Made by a program: the position numbers and the translations under genes. A stretch of DNA of 64,000 nt from Lautropia sp. (GTDB lineage: Bacteria; Pseudomonadota; Gammaproteobacteria; Burkholderiales; Burkholderiaceae_E), in assembly GCA_030527825.1 (NCBI GenBank), contig JAUNAC010000002.1, positions 656,444 to 720,443 of the forward strand, written 5' to 3'. Each line of letters starts with the position of its first letter. The stretch's first letter is position 1. Below are positions 19,854 through 28,238 of the stretch, piece after piece. The notes beneath the pieces were generated by a model that was given only the letters and a program-made list of their open reading frames with translations, was not told where the DNA came from and made no database searches.

Positions 19854-19894
19854 TGTGTTCCTTCCTGAATTGATAATGACAGAACAGCAGCTTG

Positions 19895-20191
19895 CTACAG
19901 CAGACGGATCTCCGCTAGCAGTGCGATGACTGCCGGTGTTGCCAGCTCACCTTCCGGCTGTCGCCGCCCCAGCACAAGATCCAGCAGATCAGGATCCGTC
20001 AAATCCAGCAGGCGGTCGAGGGCCTCAATCTCGGATTCGAGAAAACCCCGCTCGGCACGCCGCTCCAGCAGGCGATTGAGCAGAATGTCGTTTTCGAGCA
20101 GGCCACGTCTGATCCGCCAGCGCAGCCGCCGGAAACGGGCTGCACATTCGTCGCTTCCCTCTAACAACGCATTCTTACCGATACTGGACAT
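19895..20191 (-). CDS. sdhE: FAD assembly factor SdhE
   Basis: Small helical protein (98 aa, YgfY/Sdh5 family) that promotes covalent attachment of FAD to SdhA. The hallmark R-G-x-x-E motif is present as RRGLLEND (G30, E33), followed by a helical bundle with [19 protein letters not shown]. It lies between sdhB (24-base gap) and gltA, the usual betaproteobacterial position. The N-terminus is slightly extended relative to E. coli. Confidence 0.92.
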   Translation of the reverse strand: MSSIGKNALLEGSDECAARFRRLRWRIRRGLLENDILLNRLLERRAERGFLESEIEALDRLLDLTDPDLLDLVLGRRQPEGELATPAVIALLAEIRLL

Positions 20192-20215
20192 TAACGGTTT
20201 CCCTAGCTTGCGTAT

Positions 20216-20938
20216 CTAGACGGTTCTCCGGACCATCAGCTCCTTGATCTTGCCGATGGCACGGGTCGGATTCAGCCCTTTCGGACAGACATCAACGCAA
20301 TTCATAATGGTGTGGCACCGGAACAGGCGGTACGGATCCTCCAGATTGTCCAGACGCTCGTTGGTTGCCTGATCCCGAGTATCAGCAATGAAACGGTAAG
20401 CCGCCAGCAACCCAGCCGGACCCACGAACTTGTCGGGGTTCCACCAGAAGGACGGACAGGACGTCGAGCAGCAGGCGCATAGGATGCATTCATAGAGCCC
20501 ATCAAGCTCCTCGCGATCCACAGGAGACTGCAGGCGTTCCTTCTCAGGCGGCTGGGTATCGTTGATCAGATACGGCTTGATGGATTCGTACTGCTTGAAG
20601 AACTGTGTCATATCCACGATCAGGTCGCGGATCACTGGTAACCCTGGCAGGGGCTTGAGTACCACCGGTTCCTTGAGCGTTTTCAGGTTGGTGATACAGG
20701 CCAGACTATTCTTGCCATTGATGTTCATGGCATCCGAACCACAGACACCCTCCCGGCAGGAACGACGAAAGGCAAAGCTGTCGTCCACATCGGATTTGAT
20801 ACGCATCAAGGCATCAAGCAACATCTTGTCAGTTGGCAGCAGCTCAACCTCGATGTTCTGCATATGGGGTTTCTGGTCGCGATCGGGATCGAATCGGTAA
20901 ATGGAGAATTTCATTCTCCGGCGGTTTGTGTTGGCCAT
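20216..20938 (-). CDS. sdhB: Succinate dehydrogenase iron-sulfur subunit
   Basis: Carries electrons from SdhA FAD to ubiquinone through [2Fe-2S], [4Fe-4S] and [3Fe-4S] clusters. Cluster ligands are visible: CREGVCGSDAMNINGKNSLAC, then CILCACCSTSCP and CVDVCPKGLNP. The start ATG 20938 (240 aa) has AAAGG 7 bases upstream; an internal ATG at 20914 is the alternative. The gene follows sdhA after 75 bases and precedes sdhE. Confidence 0.95.
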   Translation of the reverse strand: MANTNRRRMKFSIYRFDPDRDQKPHMQNIEVELLPTDKMLLDALMRIKSDVDDSFAFRRSCREGVCGSDAMNINGKNSLACITNLKTLKEPVVLKPLPGLPVIRDLIVDMTQFFKQYESIKPYLINDTQPPEKERLQSPVDREELDGLYECILCACCSTSCPSFWWNPDKFVGPAGLLAAYRFIADTRDQATNERLDNLEDPYRLFRCHTIMNCVDVCPKGLNPTRAIGKIKELMVRRTV

Positions 20939-21013
20939 GTTGTGCCTTTGTCGATCAGTGCCCGCAGCTGAATGGCTATCGGGCACCCAATGCTCGATGA
21001 GAAGAATTCAGAA

Positions 21014-22804
21014 TCAGAACGTGCGGGGTTTCGGCTTGAAGTACTCGACCGTCAGGGGCTTGAGCACAACGGGCTTGTAGGTAAGACTGTTGTCCTCCGA
21101 ATGCCACAGCGTATGCCGCATCCAGTTTTCATCGTCACGCTGCGGATAGTCGCTGTGGGCGTGTGCCCCCCGGCTTTCCTTGCGCGCTTCCGCCGAGATG
21201 ATGGTGGCCTTGGCCACTTCGATCAGGTTGGCCAGTTCCAGAGCCTCCACCCTGGCGGTATTAAACACCTGGGATTTATCACGCAGGTGAATATCCTCTG
21301 CCCGTTTGACATGGCTGAGAATCTTGCCAACGCCCTCGGCCAGCAGCGCTGATGTGCGGAATACGCCGCAGTGCGACTGCATATCCCGCCGAATGTCACC
21401 AGCTACGTCCTGTGTGCGTTCGCCAGATGTCGAACCGTCCAGACGCGCCACACGGGCCAGGGAGAAATCCCCGGCATCGCCGGGCAGCGGCTGGTGTTTC
21501 TCGTTCTTGAAACCGGATTCAACGATGTGGTTGCCAGCCGCACGTCCAAACACCACCAGATCAAGCAGTGAGTTGGTACCCAGACGGTTGGCGCCGTGGA
21601 CGGAAACGCAGGCACATTCCCCGATGGCATAGAGCCCTCGAACCACGCTGGAGGGGTTATCGCCCTTGGGCACGACGACCTGACCATAGTAGTTTGTGGG
21701 AATACCCCCCATCTGGTAATGAATGGTCGGCACGACCGGGATCGGCTCCTTGATGGGATCTACGTTGGCAAACTTGATAGCGATCTCGCGGATGGAAGGC
21801 AGGCGCTTGAGAATTTTATCTGCGCCCAGGTGATCCAGCTTGAGCAGCACATAATCACCATGGGGACCACATCCACGCCCTTCCTTGATTTCCTGGTCCA
21901 TGGAACGGGAAACAAAGTCGCGCGGCGCCAGATCCTTCAGCGTCGGGGCATAGCGCTCCATGAAGCGCTCACCGTCCTTATTGAGCAATATGCCCCCCTC
22001 GCCGCGGACACCTTCAGTAATCAGCACCCCGGCATTGGCGACACCTGTGGGGTGAAACTGCCAGAACTCCATGTCCTGCAGCGGGATACCGGCACGGGCA
22101 CACATGCCGAGTCCGTCGCCCGTGTTGATGTACGCATTAGTAGAAGCCTGCCAGATGCGCCCTGCACCACCGGTAGCGAATACGGTGACCTTGGCTTCCA
22201 GGATCATGACCTCGCCAGTTTCCATTTCCAGTGCGACCACGCCCAGTACATCGCCTTCGGCGTTGCGGATCAGATCCAGGGCCATCCATTCCACAAAGAA
22301 GGTGGTGCGGGCACGGACATTGCGCTGGTAGAGCGTGTGCAATAGTGCATGTCCGGTACGGTCAGCCGCTGCGCAGGCCCGGGGTACCGGCTTTTCGCCC
22401 AGATTGGCCGAATGGCCGCCGAACGGACGCTGATAGATGGTTCCGTCGGCATTACGGTCAAACGGCATGCCGAAATGTTCCAGCTCATAGACGACCTGGG
22501 GCGCCTGGCGGCACATGAACTCAATGGCATCCTGGTCACCCAGGTAGTCAGACCCCTTGACGGTGTCGAACATATGCCAGTACCAGTTATCCTCGCTCAT
22601 GTTTCCGAGTGAGGCTCCGATGCCGCCCTGGGCAGCTACGGTATGAGAGCGGGTGGGAAAGACCTTGGACAGGACCGCCACGTTGTAGCCAGCTTCGGCC
22701 AGTTGCAGCGAACAGCGCATGCCGGCGCCTCCAGCACCGACAATCACAGCATCGAACTTGCGACGGGGAAGGCTGTTGGAGAGCTTGTTCAGATAGTCGA
22801 CCAT
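21014..22804 (-). CDS. sdhA: Succinate dehydrogenase flavoprotein subunit
   Basis: Oxidises succinate to fumarate with covalently bound FAD at the cytosolic face of the inner membrane. FAD-binding VGAGGAGMRCSLQL is near the N-terminus (about 22-35); the flavinylation His is in RSHTVAAQGG (about H54). Substrate-binding segments include QFHPTG and RGEGG, and the capping domain HYQMGGIPTNYYGQ is intact. ATG 22804 lies 5 bases past sdhD, giving 596 aa. Confidence 0.96.
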   Translation of the reverse strand: MVDYLNKLSNSLPRRKFDAVIVGAGGAGMRCSLQLAEAGYNVAVLSKVFPTRSHTVAAQGGIGASLGNMSEDNWYWHMFDTVKGSDYLGDQDAIEFMCRQAPQVVYELEHFGMPFDRNADGTIYQRPFGGHSANLGEKPVPRACAAADRTGHALLHTLYQRNVRARTTFFVEWMALDLIRNAEGDVLGVVALEMETGEVMILEAKVTVFATGGAGRIWQASTNAYINTGDGLGMCARAGIPLQDMEFWQFHPTGVANAGVLITEGVRGEGGILLNKDGERFMERYAPTLKDLAPRDFVSRSMDQEIKEGRGCGPHGDYVLLKLDHLGADKILKRLPSIREIAIKFANVDPIKEPIPVVPTIHYQMGGIPTNYYGQVVVPKGDNPSSVVRGLYAIGECACVSVHGANRLGTNSLLDLVVFGRAAGNHIVESGFKNEKHQPLPGDAGDFSLARVARLDGSTSGERTQDVAGDIRRDMQSHCGVFRTSALLAEGVGKILSHVKRAEDIHLRDKSQVFNTARVEALELANLIEVAKATIISAEARKESRGAHAHSDYPQRDDENWMRHTLWHSEDNSLTYKPVVLKPLTVEYFKPKPRTF

Positions 22805-22809
22805 GATCC

Positions 22810-23160
22810 TCAGGCTCTCCACAGGATGAAAGCCGCCCAAATGGCGTAGCCAGCCAGCAGGACAATAGTGCCCACTTCAAGGAGCAGACGCACCAGCGCG
22901 TTTTTCAGATAGTCCATGTAGACATCACGGATGCCGACCCAGGCATGATAGATAAGCGAGAGCACAACCACCATCGTGGCCACTTTCATAAACTGGCCGC
23001 TGAAAAGGTGGGACCAGGCGTAATAGTCGAGCTGGGGCAATGTACAGATACTGCACAAAAGAAAAATTGTGTAAAGCGCCATGATCACGCCGGTGACACG
23101 CTGAGCCAGCCAGTCACGCAGGCCATAGTGGGCGCCAGACACGATTCTTTGAATGGTCAT
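22810..23160 (-). CDS. sdhD: Succinate dehydrogenase membrane anchor subunit D
   Basis: Small three-helix membrane protein (116 aa) that anchors SdhAB and, with SdhC, binds haem b and ubiquinone. Helices lie at about residues 22-42, 55-75 and 90-112. The segment LIYHAWVGIRDVYMDYLKN contains the conserved SdhD histidine and Asp/Tyr near the quinone site. Between sdhC (50-base gap) and sdhA (5-base gap). Confidence 0.9.
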   Translation of the reverse strand: MTIQRIVSGAHYGLRDWLAQRVTGVIMALYTIFLLCSICTLPQLDYYAWSHLFSGQFMKVATMVVVLSLIYHAWVGIRDVYMDYLKNALVRLLLEVGTIVLLAGYAIWAAFILWRA

Positions 23161-23210
23161 GTCAAACCTTGCAGACGGAAAGATGGGGGAAATTGGATGC
23201 GGAAAGCAGC

Positions 23211-23717
23211 TCAGGAAAACAGCAGCATGGAACCGAAAATAACCGTCATGACAAGGCTGGCAGCCAGTACAACTTTCGCACTGAGCATAGCCTTGGATTT
23301 CTCGGTCAGGAAATGCATGTCGAGAACAATGAAACGTATTCCCGCAATAAAGTGATGACAGAATGCCCATATCAGCGCCAGAAGAACAAGTTTGCCAAGC
23401 CAGGAATGCACCACCATCGAGTAGGTTTCGAAGCTAGTTTCAGATGTGATGCTCTGCGACAGCAGATAAAGCATGAACGGGATGCCGACCAGAAACATCA
23501 GCACCCCGCTGGCTCGGTGGAGAATGGATACTTGCCCGGCTGCCGCCATGGCAGGCAGATAGCCCTTCAGGAGATCAGGAAGCCCTACATTGGTGGGCTT
23601 GGGGACGGCCGCCCGCCGTGCCCGTCGGGCCTCAGGGTCCTCTCCCGGATGTCCGGGGGCCATCGAGACGCCCAGGTTTGTTCGCACAGTGCCGCTGCCG
23701 GCATCGCTGTCTGCCAT
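23211..23717 (-). CDS. sdhC: Succinate dehydrogenase cytochrome b556 subunit
   Basis: Haem-binding membrane anchor of complex II. Three hydrophobic helices follow SILHRASGVLMFLVG (quinone/haem region), and FCHHFIAGIRFIVLD carries the haem-ligand His. ATG 23717 has an excellent GGAGG 6 bases upstream and gives 168 aa. Residues 1-40 form a polar, basic extension (EDPEARRARRAA) longer than the E. coli N-terminus; an ATG at codon 19 would shorten it. First gene of the sdhC-D-A-B-sdhE-gltA operon. Confidence 0.93.
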   Translation of the reverse strand: MADSDAGSGTVRTNLGVSMAPGHPGEDPEARRARRAAVPKPTNVGLPDLLKGYLPAMAAAGQVSILHRASGVLMFLVGIPFMLYLLSQSITSETSFETYSMVVHSWLGKLVLLALIWAFCHHFIAGIRFIVLDMHFLTEKSKAMLSAKVVLAASLVMTVIFGSMLLFS

Positions 23718-24081
23718 GTCTATCCTCCAGTCCAAAACTGCCAGAAAAGCCTTCCACATAAAACCCCGATACAGGCCACAATGGCTGGCACCGTGGCTGC
23801 AGCGTTCCCGGTACTGGAATCCGGTCCGGCAGGAATGCCCGGACGGCGCTTGATGATCGCCCATGGCGACTGCCCGACAAAAGATCCATGGAACCTCCAG
23901 CCGGAATCCTGTAAACGGGTGCATGACCTGAACAGTCAGGACAACCCGACAGGTCATAGGGATAATGATCTATTGTTGCGCATTTTTTGCCACCGAACAA
24001 CGCAGACCGCTACACAAAGTGCCGCGTTTTTTCTGGATGTGGAATCTGCGCACAGTCCCCGACCTGGTTCCGCCACCAGCA

Positions 24082-24101
24082 CCAGAAAATTCACTTTCTG
24101 G
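24082..24101. repeat. Inverted repeat CCAGAAA-N6-TTTCTGG in the sdh leader
   Basis: Perfect 7-bp arms at 24082-24088 and 24095-24101, just downstream of the candidate sdh promoter on the minus strand. A dimeric regulator site or a weak RNA hairpin would both fit. Confidence 0.35.
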
Positions 24102-24126
24102 AACAACCATTTTGCCGCTCCAGCGC

Positions 24127-24156
24127 ACAGTACGCCGAATTTTTGCAGAAGTGCAA
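24127..24156 (-). promoter_or_regulatory. Candidate promoter of the sdh-gltA operon
   Basis: Minus-strand TTGCAC (24156-24151) and TACTGT (24132-24127) with 18-base spacing. The -35 lies inside the TTTTGCA-N4-TGCAAAA repeat. It would leave a leader of about 400 bases. Confidence 0.35.
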
Positions 24157-24158
24157 AA
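24141..24158. repeat. Inverted repeat TTTTGCA-N4-TGCAAAA at the sdh promoter
   Basis: Perfect 7-bp arms with a GAAG spacer, overlapping the candidate -35. The form and position suggest a repressor operator. Confidence 0.45.
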
Positions 24159-24240
24159 TGGATTGAGCTGTGGGGCTGAAGCCACCATACGGGCTGACCA
24201 GTGGTATCAACCGTGTCCGGCAGCGGGGATGTCAAGAGGG

Positions 24241-25131
24241 TTACAGCTCATTGGCGTAGTAATGACGATCGGTGCGGCACAGGCCGCGGCGCAGCTCCAC
24301 GCGCCGGCCATTGAAGGTAGAGGTGGTGCGCTCGACCAATAGTAAAGGCGTTCGTGGCTCGATCTGCAACAGGCTGGCCTCCTCATTGCTGGCGGATACG
24401 GCGCGAATGCGCTCACGGGCATGGAGCATCTTGGTGCCCAGTTCCGTTTCGAAGATCGAATAGAGGCGGCTCGAATGATTTTCCAGACGCTGCGCCGTGA
24501 GCTGCCGGAACTCCTCGCCAGCCAGCCAGATATCGTCGAGCACGACGGGTGCGCTCTCGAATACCAGAAGGCGTCGTATGTAAAGCACGGTGTCGGCAGA
24601 GCGCAGTGCCAGCGCGCGCTGTACATCGCCCGGGGCCCGGACCCGCCGACACTGCAGGATGCTGCTGACGGGCTGGATGGCAGGCCCATTATCAGGGCGA
24701 AGTCTCAGGAAGCGGAACTGAGCCCGGCTCTCATCATGCGAAACAACATAGGTCCCCTTTCCCTGACGACGCATCAGAACGCCTTCGGCAGCCAGTACTT
24801 CGACTGCCTTTCGCACGGTTCCCTGACTGACACCAAATCGCTGGGCCAGCGCGAATTCACTGGGGATCAGCCCGCCGGGCGCCCATTCTCCGGTCTGTAA
24901 GGCATCCAGGATAGCCTGGCGGATCTGGCGATAAAGGGGTTGAAAGCGTGGCCCGGTTACCTGATGTGGAACGGACATATCGCCTGAAGGCTGGACGACG
25001 TGCGATACGTCGAGCCCAGTGTCAGGTGCCTGCTGGGCTATAGCGGATGGGCTCGTCAGAACCTCAGGGTCCGGCTCGGCCGGCACAGGCTCGGTGTGCA
25101 TGCGGGGGAAATCCGTATAGGTTGCAGACAT
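24241..25131 (-). CDS. GntR-family regulator with UTRA domain
   Basis: 296-aa transcription factor. A winged helix (about residues 62-130; PLYRQIRQAILDALQTGEW, IPSEFALAQRFGVSQGTVRKA) is followed by a UTRA effector domain (about 150-290; RRLLVFESAPVVLDDIWL). HutC-type regulators bind small carboxylates or amino-acid derivatives through UTRA. It lies between the sdh operon and divergent mdh and is therefore likely to control TCA genes; the effector is unknown. The first 50 residues are low-complexity and acidic; ATG 24978 (codon 52) is an alternative start. Confidence 0.85.
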   Translation of the reverse strand: MSATYTDFPRMHTEPVPAEPDPEVLTSPSAIAQQAPDTGLDVSHVVQPSGDMSVPHQVTGPRFQPLYRQIRQAILDALQTGEWAPGGLIPSEFALAQRFGVSQGTVRKAVEVLAAEGVLMRRQGKGTYVVSHDESRAQFRFLRLRPDNGPAIQPVSSILQCRRVRAPGDVQRALALRSADTVLYIRRLLVFESAPVVLDDIWLAGEEFRQLTAQRLENHSSRLYSIFETELGTKMLHARERIRAVSASNEEASLLQIEPRTPLLLVERTTSTFNGRRVELRRGLCRTDRHYYANEL

Positions 25132-25184
25132 GAGTATCCGAACGCAGGACAGGGAAAAGAGGGGTGGAGCGCTTCCTTGCTCTT

Positions 25185-25202
25185 ATATCTTATATAAGAT
25201 AT
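25185..25202. promoter_or_regulatory. 18-bp perfect palindrome between gntR and mdh
   Basis: ATATCTTATATAAGATAT, fully self-complementary, followed at once by two further GATATC half-sites (25198-25203 and 25205-25210). It abuts the mdh -35 element (25211) and lies 54 bases before the gntR start, the expected place for an autoregulatory GntR operator. Confidence 0.55.
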
Positions 25203-25210
25203 CTGATATC

Positions 25211-25239
25211 TTGACCTTCAACAAGCAACGTCCTAATAT
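25211..25239 (+). promoter_or_regulatory. Promoter of mdh
   Basis: TTGACC (25211-25216) and TAATAT (25234-25239) with the ideal 17-base spacing, 53 bases before the mdh start codon. Confidence 0.6.
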
Positions 25240-25292
25240 CGCACCCAATACAGTTTCCCAATTCCCTGTCAACTTTGACTCAGGATTCCGAC

Positions 25293-26273
25293 ATGAAAAC
25301 ACCCAAACGTGTTGCAGTGACCGGTGCAGCCGGCCAGATCGCTTACTCTTTGCTGTTTCGCATTGCGAATGGTGACATGCTGGGCAAGGATCAGCCCGTT
25401 ATCCTGCAATTGCTGGATATTCCTGCCGCTATGCCCGCTGTCAAGGGTGTGGTGATGGAGCTGGATGACTGTGCGTTTCCGCTGCTGGCCGGCATCGTGG
25501 TCACGGATGATCCCAATGTCGCTTTCAAGGACGCTGACTATGCTCTGCTTGTTGGTGCCCGTCCGCGCAGCAAAGGCATGGAGCGCAAGGATCTGCTGGA
25601 AGCCAATGGCGCCATTTTCACAGTACAGGGCAAGGCACTCAACGACCACGCCAGCCGCGACGTGAAGGTGCTGGTTGTCGGCAATCCGGCCAATACCAAT
25701 GCGCTGATCGCCATGAAGTCCGCGCCGGACCTTCCCAAGAAAAACTTTACCGCCATGCTGCGGCTGGATCACAACCGGGCACTTTCCCAACTGGCGGCCA
25801 AGACCGGGCGTCCGGTCTCCTCAATCGAAAAGCTGGTGGTCTGGGGCAATCATTCGCCGACCATGTATCCGGACATCCGCTTTGCCAGCAGCGATGGCAA
25901 ATCAATGCTGGAACTGGTCAACGATGATGCCTGGATCAAGGACGTGTTCATCCCGACGGTGGGCAAGCGGGGGGCCGCCATCATCGAGGCCCGGGGGCTT
26001 TCATCCGCGGCCTCCGCGGCCAGTGCCGCCATCGACCATATGCGTGACTGGGCGTTGGGCACACAAGGCAAGTGGGTCACCATGGGGATTCCGTCGCGAG
26101 GTGAATACGGTATTCCCGAAGACATTATCTGCGGCATGCCGGTGACCTGTGCAAATGGCGAATATACCCTGGTCGAAGGGCTTGCGATCGACGACTTCAG
26201 CCGGCAACGGATTCAGGCATCGCTGGATGAGCTGCAGGGCGAGCGCAACGGCATCAAGCACTTGCTGGGTTGA
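25293..26273 (+). CDS. mdh: Malate dehydrogenase (NAD)
   Basis: Reversible oxidation of malate to oxaloacetate. The 326-aa protein belongs to the LDH/MDH superfamily, group resembling eukaryotic cytosolic MDH: Rossmann motif [10 protein letters not shown] (about 9-18), [10 protein letters not shown], the LDHNRA segment and the catalytic His in [11 protein letters not shown]. Substrate-binding Arg residues occur in [18 protein letters not shown] 25293 has AGGA 8 bases upstream; an upstream TTG (25275) is less likely. The next gene starts 8 bases after its stop. Confidence 0.96.
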   Translation: MKTPKRVAVTGAAGQIAYSLLFRIANGDMLGKDQPVILQLLDIPAAMPAVKGVVMELDDCAFPLLAGIVVTDDPNVAFKDADYALLVGARPRSKGMERKDLLEANGAIFTVQGKALNDHASRDVKVLVVGNPANTNALIAMKSAPDLPKKNFTAMLRLDHNRALSQLAAKTGRPVSSIEKLVVWGNHSPTMYPDIRFASSDGKSMLELVNDDAWIKDVFIPTVGKRGAAIIEARGLSSAASAASAAIDHMRDWALGTQGKWVTMGIPSRGEYGIPEDIICGMPVTCANGEYTLVEGLAIDDFSRQRIQASLDELQGERNGIKHLLG

Positions 26274-26281
26274 TTGGCCGA

Positions 26282-27316
26282 ATGGGCAACCCCGCAGAGA
26301 TTCCCCTTCCCGAGTCAGTTCTGTTCCATGAAAGGGACAGGGGGTCGGTGTTGCCGGTTTGTGACCATTATTGTGGCAGCCCCGAGCTGCTGCATAAATC
26401 GCTGACCATTCAGGCCCGGCTTGGCCCGCTATTTGATATCACCGCAGATGGCGAAGACGGTGCTCCGGAAGGGGATGCGTCCGGACATGCCGCGCGTATG
26501 GCACAGGTGCTGGGTGGGCCGGACAACCGTCATGGCCGGGTCGGTGCCCGCACCCATCCGGTGCATCACCCCTGTTTTCAGGCGGAACTGGCCCAATGGA
26601 TGTCCTATGCCGGCTGTCGGCTTGCCTATCTCACGCTCCCCAAGGTAAGCAGCGTGGCAGATATCATGGAAGCGGAGGCGCACTGTCTTCGACATGAACA
26701 GCGGGTCGGGCGGATGGTGCCCCTGCCCTTTCATGTCCTGATTGAAAGCCCCACTGTCCTGGCCAGGCTGGATGAGATTGCGGCGCATCCTCGCGTAGAG
26801 GCGCTCTGCTTTGGCATGATGGACTACGTCAGCAGTTTTTGCGGTGCAGTCTCTGCCCAGGCCATGCAAGGCGCCCGTCAATTCGAGCATCCACTCATGG
26901 CGCGGGCACTGGTGGACATTTCTCTGGCCGCCCATGCGCATGGCAAAGTCGCTGTTCATGGCGTGACCCAGGCCATGGATGATGGAGGTCAGGCGGCAGG
27001 AGAGGATGCCCGACGGGCAGCCCGTGATTTCGGCTATCAGCGCAAGTGGAGCATCCATCCTTGCCAGATCGAGCCGATCGTGTCCGCTTTCAGACCAGCG
27101 TCGGGAGACGTGCAGACAGCCATCGATATTCTGCTGGCTGCCCGCGCTGTCTGCTGGGGCCCGATCCAGTATCAGGGTCATCTGCAGGACCGGGCCAGCT
27201 ATCGGTACTGGTGGCAGGTTCTGAAACAGGGGCGTGCGACAGGGATGGCCCTGCCTGCTGCAGCGGAGCCGCTGTTTGGCAGCGCAGGCAACGATCAATG
27301 TCCAGCGCGGATTTGA
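26282..27316 (+). CDS. HpcH/HpaI aldolase / citrate-lyase beta-subunit-like protein (CitE-like)
   Basis: 344-aa TIM-barrel protein of the CitE-like CoA-ester lyase group. Family marks are DGEDGAPEGD (Mg-binding acidic cluster), AYLTLPKVSSVADI, VLIESPTVLA (Glu), CFGMMDYVSS and the late KWSIHPCQIEPI motif. No citF or citD is nearby, so it is not part of classical citrate lyase; related enzymes act on malyl-CoA, citramalyl-CoA or similar esters. It follows mdh by 8 bases (a TTG overlapping the mdh stop is an alternative start) and is surely cotranscribed. Substrate unknown. Confidence 0.8.
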   Translation: MGNPAEIPLPESVLFHERDRGSVLPVCDHYCGSPELLHKSLTIQARLGPLFDITADGEDGAPEGDASGHAARMAQVLGGPDNRHGRVGARTHPVHHPCFQAELAQWMSYAGCRLAYLTLPKVSSVADIMEAEAHCLRHEQRVGRMVPLPFHVLIESPTVLARLDEIAAHPRVEALCFGMMDYVSSFCGAVSAQAMQGARQFEHPLMARALVDISLAAHAHGKVAVHGVTQAMDDGGQAAGEDARRAARDFGYQRKWSIHPCQIEPIVSAFRPASGDVQTAIDILLAARAVCWGPIQYQGHLQDRASYRYWWQVLKQGRATGMALPAAAEPLFGSAGNDQCPARI

Positions 27317-27540
27317 TGTGCTACACCATTGCCAGCGCATGCAATGCAGTCAACAGGGCAGAAGTATGGCGCTTTTCCGGGGAATCGTTTGTCTGGAATG
27401 TGTTCAATATCGCGGTGAGCCTGGAACAACCTTGTCCTTTCAAGAACGCATCCGTGAAGACGCCCCCAGGCCCGTCGGAACGGACCCCTTGGACCCTTCG
27501 CTGCCGACTGCAGCCTGAACCCTGTCAGGAATGATCCGCC

Positions 27541-28143
27541 ATGGACATGCACCTTCTTCCTTCCTCCAGCAGCCAGCATCGCCGCAACAACTTCCTGTCG
27601 CGCTGGCTAGTACTGCCTGCGGTGCTGTTGACCGCGTCGACCTTGCTCACCCCGGTCCAGGCAACCCAGGCGAGCGCTTCGCATTCCGTTGCTACAGCAA
27701 AAAAAAATGCCACGTCAAAGATCCAGGAGCATGGCAACAAAAAGATTAAACACACGAGGCGCCATGCCCGCGCGGCCGAGACCACATCTGGCGCAGCAGT
27801 CCCAGCCAGCATTCCACCGATCGCCGTACCAGCGGCTGACGCCCAGCAGCTGGCGGCCTTCGACCGGATCAATCTGGGTATCAGTCATTGCGAGTTCAAT
27901 CAGCAGGTCAGCGTCCAGCAAAGTGCCCAGCATCCGGGTTATGTTGAACTGGGTTACAAGACCCATCATTGGCTGATGAAGCCCGTTCTGTCGTCAACCG
28001 GGGCATTGCGTCTGGAGGATGTCAACGCCGAGACACTCTTTATCCAGATTCGCAACAAGTCGATGCTGATGAACCAGAAAACGGGCCAGCGTCTGGTCGA
28101 TGGCTGCGTTCACCCGAACCAGCAGGCCATGCAGACACCTTGA
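27541..28143 (+). CDS. Exported protein of unknown function (mdh-acnA locus)
   Basis: 200-aa protein with a basic N-terminus, a hydrophobic segment (WLVLPAVLLTASTLL) and an AxA-type signal-peptidase site near residue 40, followed by a Lys/His/Arg/Ala-rich region (about 50-90). The C-terminal ~110 residues form a compact domain (FDRINLGISHCEFNQQVSVQ, HPGYVELGYKTHHWLMKPV, STGALRLEDVNAETLFIQIRNKSMLMN) with two Cys that could pair. Similar exported proteins sit between citE-like genes and acnA in Burkholderiales; I know of no assigned function. An RBS is not obvious (the ATG follows GATCCGCC). Confidence 0.65.
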   Translation: MDMHLLPSSSSQHRRNNFLSRWLVLPAVLLTASTLLTPVQATQASASHSVATAKKNATSKIQEHGNKKIKHTRRHARAAETTSGAAVPASIPPIAVPAADAQQLAAFDRINLGISHCEFNQQVSVQQSAQHPGYVELGYKTHHWLMKPVLSSTGALRLEDVNAETLFIQIRNKSMLMNQKTGQRLVDGCVHPNQQAMQTP

Positions 28144-28238
28144 GGACACGATTCAATGGGCCTGCGGCCCTCTTTTCAAACCATCCCGTATATTCGTCTG
28201 CAGGTGCGGGTTGGCTGATCCGAGACAATGAGGGATTG

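Larger units (their letters stand above)
23718..24240. other. Long leader/regulatory region upstream of sdhC
   Basis: 523 bases between sdhC and the gntR stop codon without a credible gene. It is partly AT-rich (23990-24170) against the local average and holds two inverted repeats and a candidate promoter, listed separately. No terminator for the gntR gene was found. Confidence 0.6.

Noticed and set aside
27234..27540. Short frames between the CitE-like gene and the exported protein
   Set aside because: Short, overlapping the CitE-like gene or without start signals; nothing recognisable.
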